Origin: JAOABP01 sp964590395
Lineage (GTDB): Bacteria > Hydrothermota > Tepidihabitantia > Tepidihabitantales > Tepidihabitantaceae
Assembly (NCBI GenBank): GCA_964590395.1
Contig: CAZPVT010000013.1
Span: forward strand, 1-51,546
Length of the DNA: 51,546 nucleotides
Reading direction: 5' to 3'
Every line of letters starts with the position of its first letter. Position 1 is the first letter of the stretch. Under the pieces are notes generated by a model. It was not told where the DNA came from. It saw only the letters and a list, made by a program, of their open reading frames with translations, and did no database searches. Shown here in pieces: positions 33,651 to 42,083 of this stretch. The position numbers and the translations under genes are program-made.

Positions 33651-34045
33651 CAGTCCTCCTTATCCAATTTGTAAAATATTACCGGTTTTGGTAAGTGCCG
33701 AATTAGGCTCTCAGCCGAAAGTAGGGTGTCGGCACTTACCACGATGATATCAGGCTGGTAACTTGTGCAGACTTCGGTCAGCCGGGACAATGGGTCGCCG
33801 GTTTCCAACAGGAGCGAAATCCGTACCTGTTGGTCAAACGCCTCGTCCTCTACTTCGTAAAGTACCTGCCAGGCTTGCTCCTCCTGAACGGAGTTTCTCT
33901 TTTCCCGCCGACTTTTGGCTGTGGCGGGTAGGACGTAGAGCGCATAAATCCTGGCGGAAGTGGAACGGGCAAAGGCAATCGTCCAACTGGCAGCGGCACG
34001 GGCAGCGGGCGAATTGTCAAGCCAAAGGAGAATCTGGTTGATCAT
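33650..34045 (-). CDS. Universal stress protein family protein
   Basis: A 131-residue UspA-like alpha/beta protein. It begins MINQILLWLDNSPAARAAASWTIAFA (the usual first strand with 'D.S..A..A...A') and ends with DIIVVSADTLLSAESLIRHLPKPVIFYKL. The ATP-binding 'GxxGxx(S/T)' loop is not preserved (SADTLLSAESLI), so it may not bind ATP. The ATG at 34045 overlaps the mnmE stop (ATGA), so I prefer it to the in-frame start at 34057. Confidence 0.8.
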   Translation of the reverse strand: MINQILLWLDNSPAARAAASWTIAFARSTSARIYALYVLPATAKSRREKRNSVQEEQAWQVLYEVEDEAFDQQVRISLLLETGDPLSRLTEVCTSYQPDIIVVSADTLLSAESLIRHLPKPVIFYKLDKED

Positions 34046-35373
34046 TTGCCGACACAAAACTGACTGAATATCCGGTTGAGGATTTCTTCGGTAGTGGTCG
34101 GAGCATCGATCTCTTCTAATGCAGTCAGGGCAGAGCGGAGTTCAGTGGCGCGGATCGTCAGGTCTAGTGCGTTCAGACTGGCGATCAGCCGAGCCCGAGC
34201 CTGCTGGAGCGCCTGGAGTTGACGCTGGGTGGTAACCGGACATCGGGAGTTGGTCTGCCGGAAATAGGCACGCAACAGTTGCCGTAAGCGGGCGATGTTG
34301 CTGCCGGTTTTGCAGGAGATAGCGAGTGGACGCTGATTGAGCAGGGAGCGATAGTTGAAGTGAGTTTTTAGGTCACACTTATTGATAATATAAATTTTTG
34401 GTTTTTTTTCGCACTCAGCAATAATTGCCCGATCAAGTTGATGCACAGGCTGGGAGTTGTCAAATACTACGAGGAGTAGGTCTGCCTGACCAAGCGCATG
34501 GTGTGTCTGTTGGGTGCCGATTCTGGTCAGTGGGTTTCGGCTAGCAGGATCAAAGCCGCAAGTGTCGATCAAGTTGATCTTAATTCCGTCAAGAGAAAGC
34601 GCCGATTCGATGCGGTCACGAGTGGTGCCCGGAATTGGACTGGTGATCGCCCTCTTTTCTGCCAGGAGGCGATTGAACAGGCTAGATTTGCCGACATTGG
34701 CACGGCCCACGATTGCCACCTTTGCGGGAGTGAAGAGAAAACTGGTTTTTTCTGCCTGGGTGATCAACCGATTCAGTTGCGTCAGCACCGAGTTGGTGGC
34801 ACGATCTAGGTGGGCAACATTCGGCTGGGGATCTTCGTCAAGACCTAACAGGTACTCAATTTCCGCATAAAGATTGCGCAGTTGTTCGGTGAACCGAGCG
34901 ATAACTTTTGCAGTTGCACCCTGATATGCAGCAATGGCAAGTTGGTGTGCCCGTGGTGCTTGGATGGTGACCAGTACTTGGACAGCCTCTGCTTGGGTTA
35001 GACTCAGTTTGCCGTTGAGAACCGCCCTTTTAGTAAATTCACCAGGTTCAGCAAGGCGCGCACCGTGCTGTCGGCAGAGTTGGACGATCTTATCCACGAT
35101 GAGCGGGCTACCGTGACAGGCTATTTCTGCCATATCTTCGCCGGTATAGGAGCGGGGTCGACGAAAGACGGTGATCATTGTCTGGTCAATCGGCTTGCCG
35201 TTTTTGTCCTTGAGCCAGTAGAGCTGGGCGGTGTGCGTTGGTTGAGTGGTGAGTTTGCGGCCCGTAATAATGCAGGAGAGGAGTTTAAAGGTGTCTGTGC
35301 CCGAGATGCGGATGACCGCCAGACCGGCGATACCGGCAGGTGTGGCAGGCGCGACGATCGTGTCAGTCCGCAT
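34042..35373 (-). CDS. mnmE: tRNA uridine-5-carboxymethylaminomethyl GTPase MnmE
   Basis: A 443-residue tRNA wobble-uridine modification GTPase (partner MnmG is not in the window). It has the folate-binding N-terminus (MRTDTIVAPATPAGIAGLAVIRISG), G1 GRANVGKSSLFN, G2 and K-loop region ITSPIPGTTRD, G3 DTCGF, NKCD, and the conserved C-terminal FCVGK, whose Cys is a family hallmark. The ATG at 35373 matches the family N-terminus; the frame opens 14 codons earlier. Confidence 0.95.
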   Translation of the reverse strand: MRTDTIVAPATPAGIAGLAVIRISGTDTFKLLSCIITGRKLTTQPTHTAQLYWLKDKNGKPIDQTMITVFRRPRSYTGEDMAEIACHGSPLIVDKIVQLCRQHGARLAEPGEFTKRAVLNGKLSLTQAEAVQVLVTIQAPRAHQLAIAAYQGATAKVIARFTEQLRNLYAEIEYLLGLDEDPQPNVAHLDRATNSVLTQLNRLITQAEKTSFLFTPAKVAIVGRANVGKSSLFNRLLAEKRAITSPIPGTTRDRIESALSLDGIKINLIDTCGFDPASRNPLTRIGTQQTHHALGQADLLLVVFDNSQPVHQLDRAIIAECEKKPKIYIINKCDLKTHFNYRSLLNQRPLAISCKTGSNIARLRQLLRAYFRQTNSRCPVTTQRQLQALQQARARLIASLNALDLTIRATELRSALTALEEIDAPTTTEEILNRIFSQFCVGK

Positions 35374-35380
35374 CAGGTAC

Positions 35381-35932
35381 TCAAGAGTCGGATTCCACCG
35401 GCGCGATAATGACATTCCGGCGGGAACCGGTGCCTACCGCATACACTCGAACCTGCGGAATTTCGGTAAGGGCATTGCGTACCACCGCAAGTTCCTTCTC
35501 ACTTAAAAAATCCAGTGCCATTTCCCGTTTGGTTTCGGTAACAATTTTGGCTACTGCCAGCGCCTTCTTGCGGAGAAAGTCGTCCCGGCGCTGCAAATAG
35601 CCGGCGACATCAACGGTGATGGTCGAGATGTCCGGATATTTGCGCCGGACAATGCTCCGTATCAGGTGCTGGAGTGCCTTCAGCGTTGCGCCGCGTCTAC
35701 CAATCAGCACCGCGCTGGCTCGTTTGGTCTTGATATTAGCTAGGTAGCCGTCAGTAGTTTTTGTGACTTCAACCTTGGCACGGATGCCGATGTGAGTGAT
35801 CAGGTCGGTAGTAACCTGAGCGATATATGCGCTTTCTTCGGATTGGCTGGCATCCGAGACGGGCGCTGATTGGATATTTGCCGTCGGATTTAACTCCTCC
35901 CCAAATTCGGTTTTTTTCTGAATTTCTGCCAT
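35381..35932 (-). CDS. jag: Jag/KhpB-like RNA-binding protein (KH and R3H domains)
   Basis: A 183-residue RNA-binding protein, the usual neighbour of yidC. After a polar N-terminus it has a Jag-type KH domain (AVLIGRRGATLKALQHLIRSIVRR, about residues 75-100) and an R3H region (RREMALDFLSEKELAVVRNAL, then RVYAVGTGSRRNVIIAPV). A perfect AAAGGAGG precedes the ATG inside the end of yidC; the genes overlap by 43 bases. It may link envelope insertion to RNA regulation, as in Gram-positives. Confidence 0.92.
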   Translation of the reverse strand: MAEIQKKTEFGEELNPTANIQSAPVSDASQSEESAYIAQVTTDLITHIGIRAKVEVTKTTDGYLANIKTKRASAVLIGRRGATLKALQHLIRSIVRRKYPDISTITVDVAGYLQRRDDFLRKKALAVAKIVTETKREMALDFLSEKELAVVRNALTEIPQVRVYAVGTGSRRNVIIAPVESDS

Positions 35933-37449
35933 AGTGTGCCTCCTTTGGTTACGATTAAACTCTCGCCAATTGAGAGTAAGTTGTAGATAAACCAGTATAA
36001 TTGCAATCCACTGGAAAGATTAAGAAAGATTGCAGTGATAAAAATCGGGAAGATGATACTCATCGCCCAGTTCCTTTTGTCGGTGGCGGTAAGGAGGTTC
36101 TGGGCGATGAAGGACGCTCCCATCATTATTGGGAGCAAACCGATAGCAAAACCACCGATCAACGGAATTTCTTTTGGAATCTGCCCGAACAAGGTATCGG
36201 GTTGAGACAGATCATCGAGCCAGAGAATAAAGTTGGCACCCCGCAGTTCGATAAAGTTACGTAAGACCGCATAAAGAGCAAAGAAGACCGGCATCTGCAC
36301 CAATAACGGTAAACAGCCGGACAATGGATTTACCCGGTATAACTGATACAGACGCATTGTTTCCTGGTTGAGCATCTGGGGGGCATCTTTATATTTCTTT
36401 TTCAGTTCTTCAATTTTGGGCTGGAGTAGCTGTAACTGGCGCATCTGCCGGGTTTGAGTTCGGGTTAGGGGATAAAATATCCCTTTCATCAGGGCAGAAA
36501 AAAGCACAATTGCCAGACCCCAGTTTTTAACCAGTAGGTAGAACAGGCGCAGTAGATAGAGAATGGCAAGGGCAACCGGCTTAAGCCAGCCCAGACTGAC
36601 GACATTCTCAAACCCGAGGTGGAACGAACGCAAGCGGTTGTATTCAATCGGTCCTAAATAGGTCAAAAACCGGTTTTCTTTTTGGGTGCCAAGCAGTGAG
36701 GCTTTCATTCCGATGCGATCATCGGGTAACTGTTTTGCCCACACCGAATCAAATTTGCCATTGCTGTTGACCAGTGCTAAAAAGAAGTATTTAGATTTCA
36801 ATCCTGCCCAGTCAGCAGAAGTAACAAAGGGTTTTTTTCGTAAATTTCCAGCGGCAAGCTGGTGGACGCGGTTGCCATTGCGGGCATAAAAGTGAAAGTT
36901 TGCCAGATCTTCCTTGACATTCGATTCAGTAGTAGCAATACCCGCAAGGGCATCAAAGGTTAAATTACTCCCTTCAGGTTGAACCGTAATCACCAAGCCA
37001 AGAGTATACTCTTTCCCTAATGTCCAGGTTTTAATCACTGTGCAGTTAGGGGCATAATAGCGGAGGGTGACCGATGATCCCGATTGGACAAAACCGCGCA
37101 GTGGTGTAGTGCTGATTTCTTCGGTGCCGAGAATTGTTTGTCCCAAAGGAAGGAGTTGAACACCGTATTTTTTCAAGGAACAGGATGTGATTGCACCGGC
37201 TAAACTGGTGACTTTTAGCAACAGATAGTCATTTTCGAGCGTAAAGGTAGTTTCCGGAAGTTCTACCGGTGGCGGGGTGATTTTTTCGTATTCGGTGGGC
37301 ACTATTGCCGTGGTTGATTCGACTGGCGGTGAGAGAACCGGTGGCTGGTGTTTGGTTTGTCTGTTGCCGGGTAAAAAAATCTGCCAGATAATCAGAATGA
37401 GCATTATCAGGGCAAAGCCGATTAGCATTCGTAAATTATCGGAATTCAT
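35890..37449 (-). CDS. yidC: Membrane protein insertase YidC
   Basis: A 519-residue insertase of the diderm type. It has an N-terminal membrane anchor (about residues 8-25), a large periplasmic domain (about 60-300; FTLENDYLLLKVTSLAGAITSCSLKKYGV), and the insertase core: LVKNWGLAIVLFSALMKGIFYPLTRTQTRQMRQLQLLQPKIEELKKKYKD, then NPLSGCLPLLVQMPVFFALYAVLRN and three further membrane helices. The periplasmic domain supports a diderm host. Its ATG overlaps the yidD stop (ATGA). Confidence 0.95.
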   Translation of the reverse strand: MNSDNLRMLIGFALIMLILIIWQIFLPGNRQTKHQPPVLSPPVESTTAIVPTEYEKITPPPVELPETTFTLENDYLLLKVTSLAGAITSCSLKKYGVQLLPLGQTILGTEEISTTPLRGFVQSGSSVTLRYYAPNCTVIKTWTLGKEYTLGLVITVQPEGSNLTFDALAGIATTESNVKEDLANFHFYARNGNRVHQLAAGNLRKKPFVTSADWAGLKSKYFFLALVNSNGKFDSVWAKQLPDDRIGMKASLLGTQKENRFLTYLGPIEYNRLRSFHLGFENVVSLGWLKPVALAILYLLRLFYLLVKNWGLAIVLFSALMKGIFYPLTRTQTRQMRQLQLLQPKIEELKKKYKDAPQMLNQETMRLYQLYRVNPLSGCLPLLVQMPVFFALYAVLRNFIELRGANFILWLDDLSQPDTLFGQIPKEIPLIGGFAIGLLPIMMGASFIAQNLLTATDKRNWAMSIIFPIFITAIFLNLSSGLQLYWFIYNLLSIGESLIVTKGGTLWQKFRKKPNLGRS

Positions 37450-37685
37450 TGCTTTTTCTCGTTAGCTGTTTTCCCCGGCACCGGATCATAGCCACCAGTA
37501 AAAAACGGATTACAGCGGAGGAGTCGTTTAATCGCCAGATAACCACCGGTTCTAAATCCGTAACGGCTCAAAGCGGTTAGGGTGTATTCGGAGCAGGAGG
37601 GCGTGAAACGGCAGGAGTTGGGTAATACCGTGCCCAATGTCCACCGGTATAACCGGATAATGATTTTTGCTATTTCAGTTACCAT
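37446..37685 (-). CDS. yidD: Membrane protein insertion efficiency factor YidD
   Basis: A 79-residue small Cys-containing protein of the YidD family (haemolysin-like/DUF37), the usual partner between rnpA and yidC. Family signature: LPNSCRFTPSCSEYTLTALSRYGFRTGGYLAIKRLLRCNPFFTGGYDPVP. Its 5' end overlaps rnpA by 7 bases. Confidence 0.95.
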   Translation of the reverse strand: MVTEIAKIIIRLYRWTLGTVLPNSCRFTPSCSEYTLTALSRYGFRTGGYLAIKRLLRCNPFFTGGYDPVPGKTANEKKQ

Positions 37686-38032
37686 TTTATTTTTATCTGT
37701 TCGGTCAGTAATTTCAAATCCTTTTTTAACTGCTCAAATTGCTGGCTTTCGGCACCGGGTTTAACCTGAATGAGATAATTATAGCCGGGTGGAAACCAGG
37801 TTTTGTTTCGACGATAGATTTCCCGTAAGCGCCTTTTCAGTCGGTTACGAACAACCGTACCTTGGATTCGAGAGTTAAGTAAAAAGGCGATGCGTCTTGC
37901 CGCAGTGGCTGCCGGATTTTGCCAATACCGCAGGGTTAAAAAACCGCTCATTACAGCGGTGCCGGTGCTCAATACCAGTTGGACATCCCGACGGTGCCTG
38001 ATGATTTCGGTTCGTTTTAAACTTTCGCGCAT
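37679..38032 (-). CDS. rnpA: Ribonuclease P protein component
   Basis: A 117-residue basic protein that assists the RNase P RNA in 5' tRNA maturation. The family core is VVRNRLKRRLREIYRR near residues 66-81. The start is uncertain: ATG at 38032 gives the family-like MRESLKRTEIIRHRRDV, while ATG 38059 and TTG 38065 give a longer N-terminus. The gene follows rpmH and overlaps yidD. Confidence 0.92.
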   Translation of the reverse strand: MRESLKRTEIIRHRRDVQLVLSTGTAVMSGFLTLRYWQNPAATAARRIAFLLNSRIQGTVVRNRLKRRLREIYRRNKTWFPPGYNYLIQVKPGAESQQFEQLKKDLKLLTEQIKIKW

Positions 38033-38065
38033 CAACCGACCTGTGCTCCAATGGCACATTGCCAA

Positions 38066-38203
38066 TCATACGGTCAGACGGTAACGGCCCTTGCGTCGGC
38101 GGTTAGCGAGGACGCGTCTGCCGCCAACCGTCTTCATCCGGGCGCGAAAGCCGTGGGTTCGCTTACGACGAATATTTGATGGTTGATATGTTCTTTTCGG
38201 CAT
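38066..38203 (-). CDS. rpmH: 50S ribosomal protein L34
   Basis: A 45-residue highly basic ribosomal protein. The translation begins MPKRTYQPSNIRRKRTHGFR and continues ARMKTVGGRRVLANRRRKGR to a TGA stop, an unmistakable L34. It is the first gene of the minus-strand run. The usual neighbour dnaA is absent. Confidence 0.97.
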   Translation of the reverse strand: MPKRTYQPSNIRRKRTHGFRARMKTVGGRRVLANRRRKGRYRLTV

Positions 38204-38220
38204 AATTAATCCTTTTCAGT

Positions 38221-38248
38221 ATTTTAGCCCCTGGTGAATTAGAGTCAA
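38221..38248 (-). promoter_or_regulatory. Promoter of the rpmH operon
   Basis: On the minus strand: TTGACT (38248-38243), a 16-base spacer, TAAAAT (38226-38221). Transcription should start near 38214, leaving a leader of about 11 bases that contains AAAAGGA before the rpmH ATG at 38203. Confidence 0.7.
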
Positions 38249-38350
38249 GAGTTACCAGATGACCCATCCCGTTACGTTTTTTTGACTAGAAATAACTTGG
38301 TGTTGATTATCAAGTACGGGAGGGAAGCTGGGGGCGAATACGGAATTATC

Positions 38351-38378
38351 TTGACTTTTAGGAAATTTATGATATAAT
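38351..38378 (+). promoter_or_regulatory. Promoter of the nfnA-nfnB-ddl operon
   Basis: TTGACT (38351-38356), a 16-base spacer and a perfect TATAAT (38373-38378). The start would be near 38385, giving a leader of about 75 bases that ends in an AGGAG ribosome site. The 257-base gap 38204-38460 holds only this and the rpmH promoter; no DnaA boxes are seen. Confidence 0.75.
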
Positions 38379-38460
38379 TATTAATTAAGTTAATATCCGA
38401 TTTTAGCAGTGGTTCAAAACGAGAGTTTTATATTTTGGGTATCATAAAACAGGAGATGAT

Positions 38461-39324
38461 GTGGTTAAGATATTAAAAAGAGATATACTTACACAAGGAA
38501 TCAAAAGGTTAGAACTTAACGCACCGGCAATTGCCAAGAAGGCAAAGCCTGGGCAGTTTGTGGTTCTGCGTATCAATGAAGAGGGAGAGCGGATCCCTTT
38601 AACCATCGCTGATGCCCTTCCGGATACCGGGGTTTTAGTGATCGTTTTTCAGGAAGTTGGCAAATCGACCATGCTGCTCGGTACTCTTAAAGAGGGTGAT
38701 GAGATTATGGATTTGATTGGGCCGCTGGGTAAGCCAACCGAGATTGAGCGGTTTGGTACCGTGGTCTGTGTAGCGGGTGGCGTTGGAACCCCGGAGATTT
38801 ATCCGGTGGCAAGAGCGCTGAAGCAGGCGGGTAATAAGGTTGTCGGTATTATCGGGTTCAGGAATAGAGAAATGATCGTGATGGCGGAGGAGATGAGGCA
38901 GGTAGTTGACGAACTGATCGTGGCGACCGATGACGGTTCTAATGGCAACAAGGGGTTGGTGACTGATATGCTTCAACGGGTGATTGACCAGGGCGAGAGA
39001 ATTGACCGGTGTTTTGCGGTCGGCCCGGTGATAATGATGAAGATGGTGTCGCTTTTGACCCAAAAGTACGGTATCCCGACCGTGGTCAGTTTGAATCCGA
39101 TTATGCTGGATGCAACCGGGATGTGCGGAGTTTGTCGGATCGAGGTTGATGGTAAGACTCAGTTTGCCTGTGTTGATGGGCCAGAGTTTGATGGCCATAA
39201 GGTCAACTTTGACCTGTTGATGGCGCGACTCAAAACCTATGTGAATGATGAACGTCGGGCAGTGGAGATATTTCAGCAGCAGGCCGCGAGTTGTAGTTGC
39301 GGAAAGCGAGGCGGTAATGGCTAA
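38461..39324 (+). CDS. nfnA: NfnA/SudB-type NAD(P)H:ferredoxin oxidoreductase small subunit
   Basis: A 287-residue FAD/NAD-binding [2Fe-2S] subunit of the electron-bifurcating ferredoxin-dependent transhydrogenase (or sulfide dehydrogenase) family. It has the FAD-binding GQFVVLRINEEGERIPLTIAD region, the nucleotide loop VCVAGGVGTPEIYPVARAL, and the cluster-binding segment GMCGVCRIEVDGKTQFACVDG (C222, C225 and the later Cys). The C-terminus ends in a short Cys-containing tail (SCSCGKRGG). The start is GTG, preceded by AGGAG. It overlaps nfnB by 8 bases, which indicates a fixed complex. Confidence 0.9.
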   Translation: MVKILKRDILTQGIKRLELNAPAIAKKAKPGQFVVLRINEEGERIPLTIADALPDTGVLVIVFQEVGKSTMLLGTLKEGDEIMDLIGPLGKPTEIERFGTVVCVAGGVGTPEIYPVARALKQAGNKVVGIIGFRNREMIVMAEEMRQVVDELIVATDDGSNGNKGLVTDMLQRVIDQGERIDRCFAVGPVIMMKMVSLLTQKYGIPTVVSLNPIMLDATGMCGVCRIEVDGKTQFACVDGPEFDGHKVNFDLLMARLKTYVNDERRAVEIFQQQAASCSCGKRGGNG

Positions 39325-40714
39325 AATCAATCCGAAAAAAATACCGATGAAGGAACAGGCACCGGCAGTGCGCCGTCATAACTTTGATGAGGTACCTTTT
39401 GGTTATACACCGGATGAGGCGGTGGTGGAGGCGGGTCGTTGTCTTCAATGTAAGAAACCGGGCTGTGTTGAAGGTTGTCCGGTTCAGGTTGATATTCCCG
39501 GATTTATCCGACATATCGCTGAGGGTAATTTTCTGGAGGCGATGAGGGTGATGAAACGAACGAATGTTTTGCCAGCGATCTGCGGCCGGGTCTGTCCCCA
39601 AGAGGTGCAATGTGAAGGTGCCTGTATATTAGGTAAAAAGATGGAGCCGGTGGCAATCGGGAATCTGGAGCGTTTTATCGCTGACTGGGAAGCAACCCAG
39701 CCGGAATGTGTGATGTGTGAGATTCAGCCGGCAACCGGTAAACGGGTAGCGGTGGTCGGTTCCGGACCGGCAGGATTGACCGTTGCCGGGGACATGCGAA
39801 GACTGGGGCACGATGTCACCATCTTTGAGGCATTGCACAAGCCGGGCGGGGTGCTGATGTACGGAATACCGGAGTTTCGTCTGCCCAAGGCAATTGTTGA
39901 GCGGGAGGTGAACTTTGTCCGGTCGATGGGGGTCAGGTTGGAACTGAACTATGTGGTGGGAAAACTGCTGACGGTTGATGAGTTATTGCAGGAGTCTGAT
40001 GCGGTCTTTATCGGCACCGGTGCTGGACTGCCGTTGTTTATGAACATTCCTGGCGAGAACTACCTCGGAGTTTATTCGGCAAACGAGTATTTAACTCGTT
40101 CCAACCTGATGAAGGCTTATCTCTTTCCGAAATATGACACCCCGATCGTCCGCGGGAAAAATGTGGCGGTGATCGGTGGTGGGAATGTGGCGATGGATGC
40201 AGCAAGAACTGCATTAAGGCTGGGCGCGGAGCGTTCAATCCTTATCTACCGGCGCTCACGGGATGAGATGCCGGCAAGGACAGCAGAGATCCATCACGCA
40301 GAAGAGGAAGGGGTGGAGTTCCGACTGCTGACCAATCCGGTGCGGTATATGGCGGATGATAACGGCTGGGTTAAAGAGGTGGAGTGTATTCGAATGGAAT
40401 TGGGTGAGCCGGATGCATCAGGCCGACGCCGGCCAGTGCCGATTCCGAACAGCGAATTTCGGATACCAGTTGATACGGTAGTAATTGCGATTGGCAACAG
40501 TCCGAATCCATTGATACCGCAGACAACTCCGGGTCTGGAGGTATCAAAGCGGGGAACGGTCGTGGTCGATCCAGCCACCGGTAGGACATCAAAGCGAGGG
40601 GTTTTTGCTGGTGGTGATATCGTTACCGGTGCCGCGACGGTAATTCTGGCAATGGGGGCAGGTAGAATTGCGGCACGGTCAATGGATGAGTACTTCCGTA
40701 CCGGAGTGTGGTGA
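39317..40714 (+). CDS. nfnB: NfnB/GltD-like NADPH-binding Fe-S flavoprotein subunit
   Basis: A 465-residue large subunit. An N-terminal double Fe-S region (C42, C45, C50, C54 in RCLQCKKPGCVEGCP, then CGRVCPQEVQCEGACIL) is followed by two Rossmann units, VAVVGSGPAGLTVAGDMRRLG for FAD and NVAVIGGGNVAMDAARTALRLG for NADPH, and ends with GVFAGGDIVTGAATVILAMGAG. With NfnA it links NADH, NADPH and ferredoxin. The ATG at 39317 is chosen because it follows the nfnA end and fits the family length of about 465; the frame opens 24 codons earlier. The usual 'glutamate synthase small subunit' name is misleading here because no large subunit is near. Confidence 0.92.
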   Translation: MAKINPKKIPMKEQAPAVRRHNFDEVPFGYTPDEAVVEAGRCLQCKKPGCVEGCPVQVDIPGFIRHIAEGNFLEAMRVMKRTNVLPAICGRVCPQEVQCEGACILGKKMEPVAIGNLERFIADWEATQPECVMCEIQPATGKRVAVVGSGPAGLTVAGDMRRLGHDVTIFEALHKPGGVLMYGIPEFRLPKAIVEREVNFVRSMGVRLELNYVVGKLLTVDELLQESDAVFIGTGAGLPLFMNIPGENYLGVYSANEYLTRSNLMKAYLFPKYDTPIVRGKNVAVIGGGNVAMDAARTALRLGAERSILIYRRSRDEMPARTAEIHHAEEEGVEFRLLTNPVRYMADDNGWVKEVECIRMELGEPDASGRRRPVPIPNSEFRIPVDTVVIAIGNSPNPLIPQTTPGLEVSKRGTVVVDPATGRTSKRGVFAGGDIVTGAATVILAMGAGRIAARSMDEYFRTGVW

Positions 40715-40734
40715 GTAAAGCGAGGTGAGGTAAA

Positions 40735-41682
40735 ATGAGCAGAAGCGACATCGTGCGTCGATTGCGCAAGCGGCGCATCGGCGTTTTGATGGGAGGTTGG
40801 TCAAGTGAGCGGGAGGTTTCTCTGCTTTCAGGCCAGCGGGTGCTGGAATCGCTCAGAAGACAGGGGTATCAATCGGTTGGTATTGACATCAATCGTAGTT
40901 TTGTCGACCAGATCCGGCAGGCAAAAATCGATATGGCTTTCATTGCTATGCACGGTCGGCCGGGTGAGGACGGTACAATTCAAGGATTTTTAGAACTAAT
41001 GGGGATACCTTATACCGGTTCCGGTGTAACCGCTTCTGCGATCGCCATTGACAAGGTTTTTACCAAAATGCTTTTTAAACAGATAAACATCCCGACCCCA
41101 AACTTCATTGCAATTGGGGCGAATGATGACATCGCTGCCGGATTGGCAGAGGCGGAGCGGCGGTTTGGCTATCCGATGATTGTTAAACCGCGATGTGAGG
41201 GTTCAAGCGTCGGGATTGAACTACTCGAGGGCAGACGCGGAGCACGGGATCACTGTGAGCGGGTCTGGCGTGGTTTTGGTGATATTCTGATCGAGCCGTT
41301 TGTGTCTGGGATGATTGTTACGGTGGGCATTATCGGTCAGCAGGTACTGCCGATTCTGGAACTGGTTCCTAAAAGCCATGAGTTTTACAGTTATGAGGCG
41401 AAATACACTCGGGGTGAGACCGATTTCATTCTACCTGCACGACTGGATTCCCGGGTACAGAAAAAGATCAGCGAACTGGCATTGAAGGCGCATAATGGCA
41501 TCGGCTGTAAGAGTTTTTCCCGGTTGGATTTGATCGTCAAGGACTACCGCCATTGCTATTTTTTGGAGATCAATACCATTCCCGGACTGACCGACTTATC
41601 TGATTTGCCGGCGCAGGCTGCCTACGCGGGTATTTCCTATGATGATCTGATCTTTAGAATTCTTGCGGATGCCCTGGTGTGA
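40735..41682 (+). CDS. ddl: D-alanine:D-alanine ligase
   Basis: A 315-residue ATP-grasp enzyme that makes D-Ala-D-Ala for the peptidoglycan stem. It has VLMGGWSSEREVSLLSGQRV at the N-terminus, HGRPGEDGTIQGFLELMGIPYTGS, KPRCEGSSVGIELL, and the metal-binding FLEINTIPGLTDLSDLP. It stands away from the dcw cluster, which lacks it, and instead follows nfnB by 20 bases. The ribosome site is GAGGTGAGG. Confidence 0.93.
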   Translation: MSRSDIVRRLRKRRIGVLMGGWSSEREVSLLSGQRVLESLRRQGYQSVGIDINRSFVDQIRQAKIDMAFIAMHGRPGEDGTIQGFLELMGIPYTGSGVTASAIAIDKVFTKMLFKQINIPTPNFIAIGANDDIAAGLAEAERRFGYPMIVKPRCEGSSVGIELLEGRRGARDHCERVWRGFGDILIEPFVSGMIVTVGIIGQQVLPILELVPKSHEFYSYEAKYTRGETDFILPARLDSRVQKKISELALKAHNGIGCKSFSRLDLIVKDYRHCYFLEINTIPGLTDLSDLPAQAAYAGISYDDLIFRILADALV

Positions 41683-41699
41683 ACGCTGATAGTGTTTTC

Positions 41700-41727
41700 T
41701 TGACATCGGGAAAATCGTGAATAATAT
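41700..41727 (+). promoter_or_regulatory. Promoter abutting rplR (near-leaderless)
   Basis: TTGACA (41700-41705), a 16-base spacer and TAATAT (41722-41727). Only eight bases separate the -10 from the ATG at 41736, so transcription would start about two bases before the start codon. Confidence 0.6.
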
Positions 41728-41735
41728 TGAAGGCT

Positions 41736-42083
41736 ATGATTAAGGAGCGTATATTAAGAAGGCATTTGAGTATCCGGCAGCGGATTAGCGGTACACCGGA
41801 GCAGCCGAGACTGTGCGTGTACCGAAGTAACCGGCATATCTATGCCCAGTTGATTGACGACACCACCAGTCGGGTGCTCACCGCAGTTTCAACGCTCTCG
41901 CCAGAACTGAAAGGGCAGAAGAATAAGCCGGTTAAGCTTGCGGTTGAGGTGGGCAAACTGATCGCAGAACGGGCAAAACTGTTGGGGTTTAAAAAGGTAG
42001 TTTTTGACCGGGCAGGCTATCGTTATCACGGCCGGGTTAGGGCGCTGGCTGACGGTGCTCGGCAAGGAGGTCTGGAATTTTGA
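41736..42083 (+). CDS. rplR: 50S ribosomal protein L18
   Basis: A 115-residue 5S rRNA-binding protein: RHLSIRQRISGTPEQPRLCVYRSNRHIYAQLIDD near the start and KKVVFDRAGYRYHGRVRALADGARQGGLEF at the end are diagnostic. The ATG at 41736 is preferred; a TTG at 41727 in the same frame overlaps the promoter -10. It heads a shortened spc operon that lacks L6 and S8 upstream. The stop overlaps the rpsE start (TTGA). Confidence 0.96.
   Translation: MIKERILRRHLSIRQRISGTPEQPRLCVYRSNRHIYAQLIDDTTSRVLTAVSTLSPELKGQKNKPVKLAVEVGKLIAERAKLLGFKKVVFDRAGYRYHGRVRALADGARQGGLEF

Noticed and set aside
34498..34870. Plus-strand frames opposite mnmE
   Set aside because: They are antisense shadows of a well-conserved GTPase gene.
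39317..40714. Calling this gene the small subunit of glutamate synthase (gltD)
   Set aside because: The sequence is similar, but it is paired with an NfnA-type subunit and there is no gltB, so the transhydrogenase or sulfide dehydrogenase family is the better assignment.
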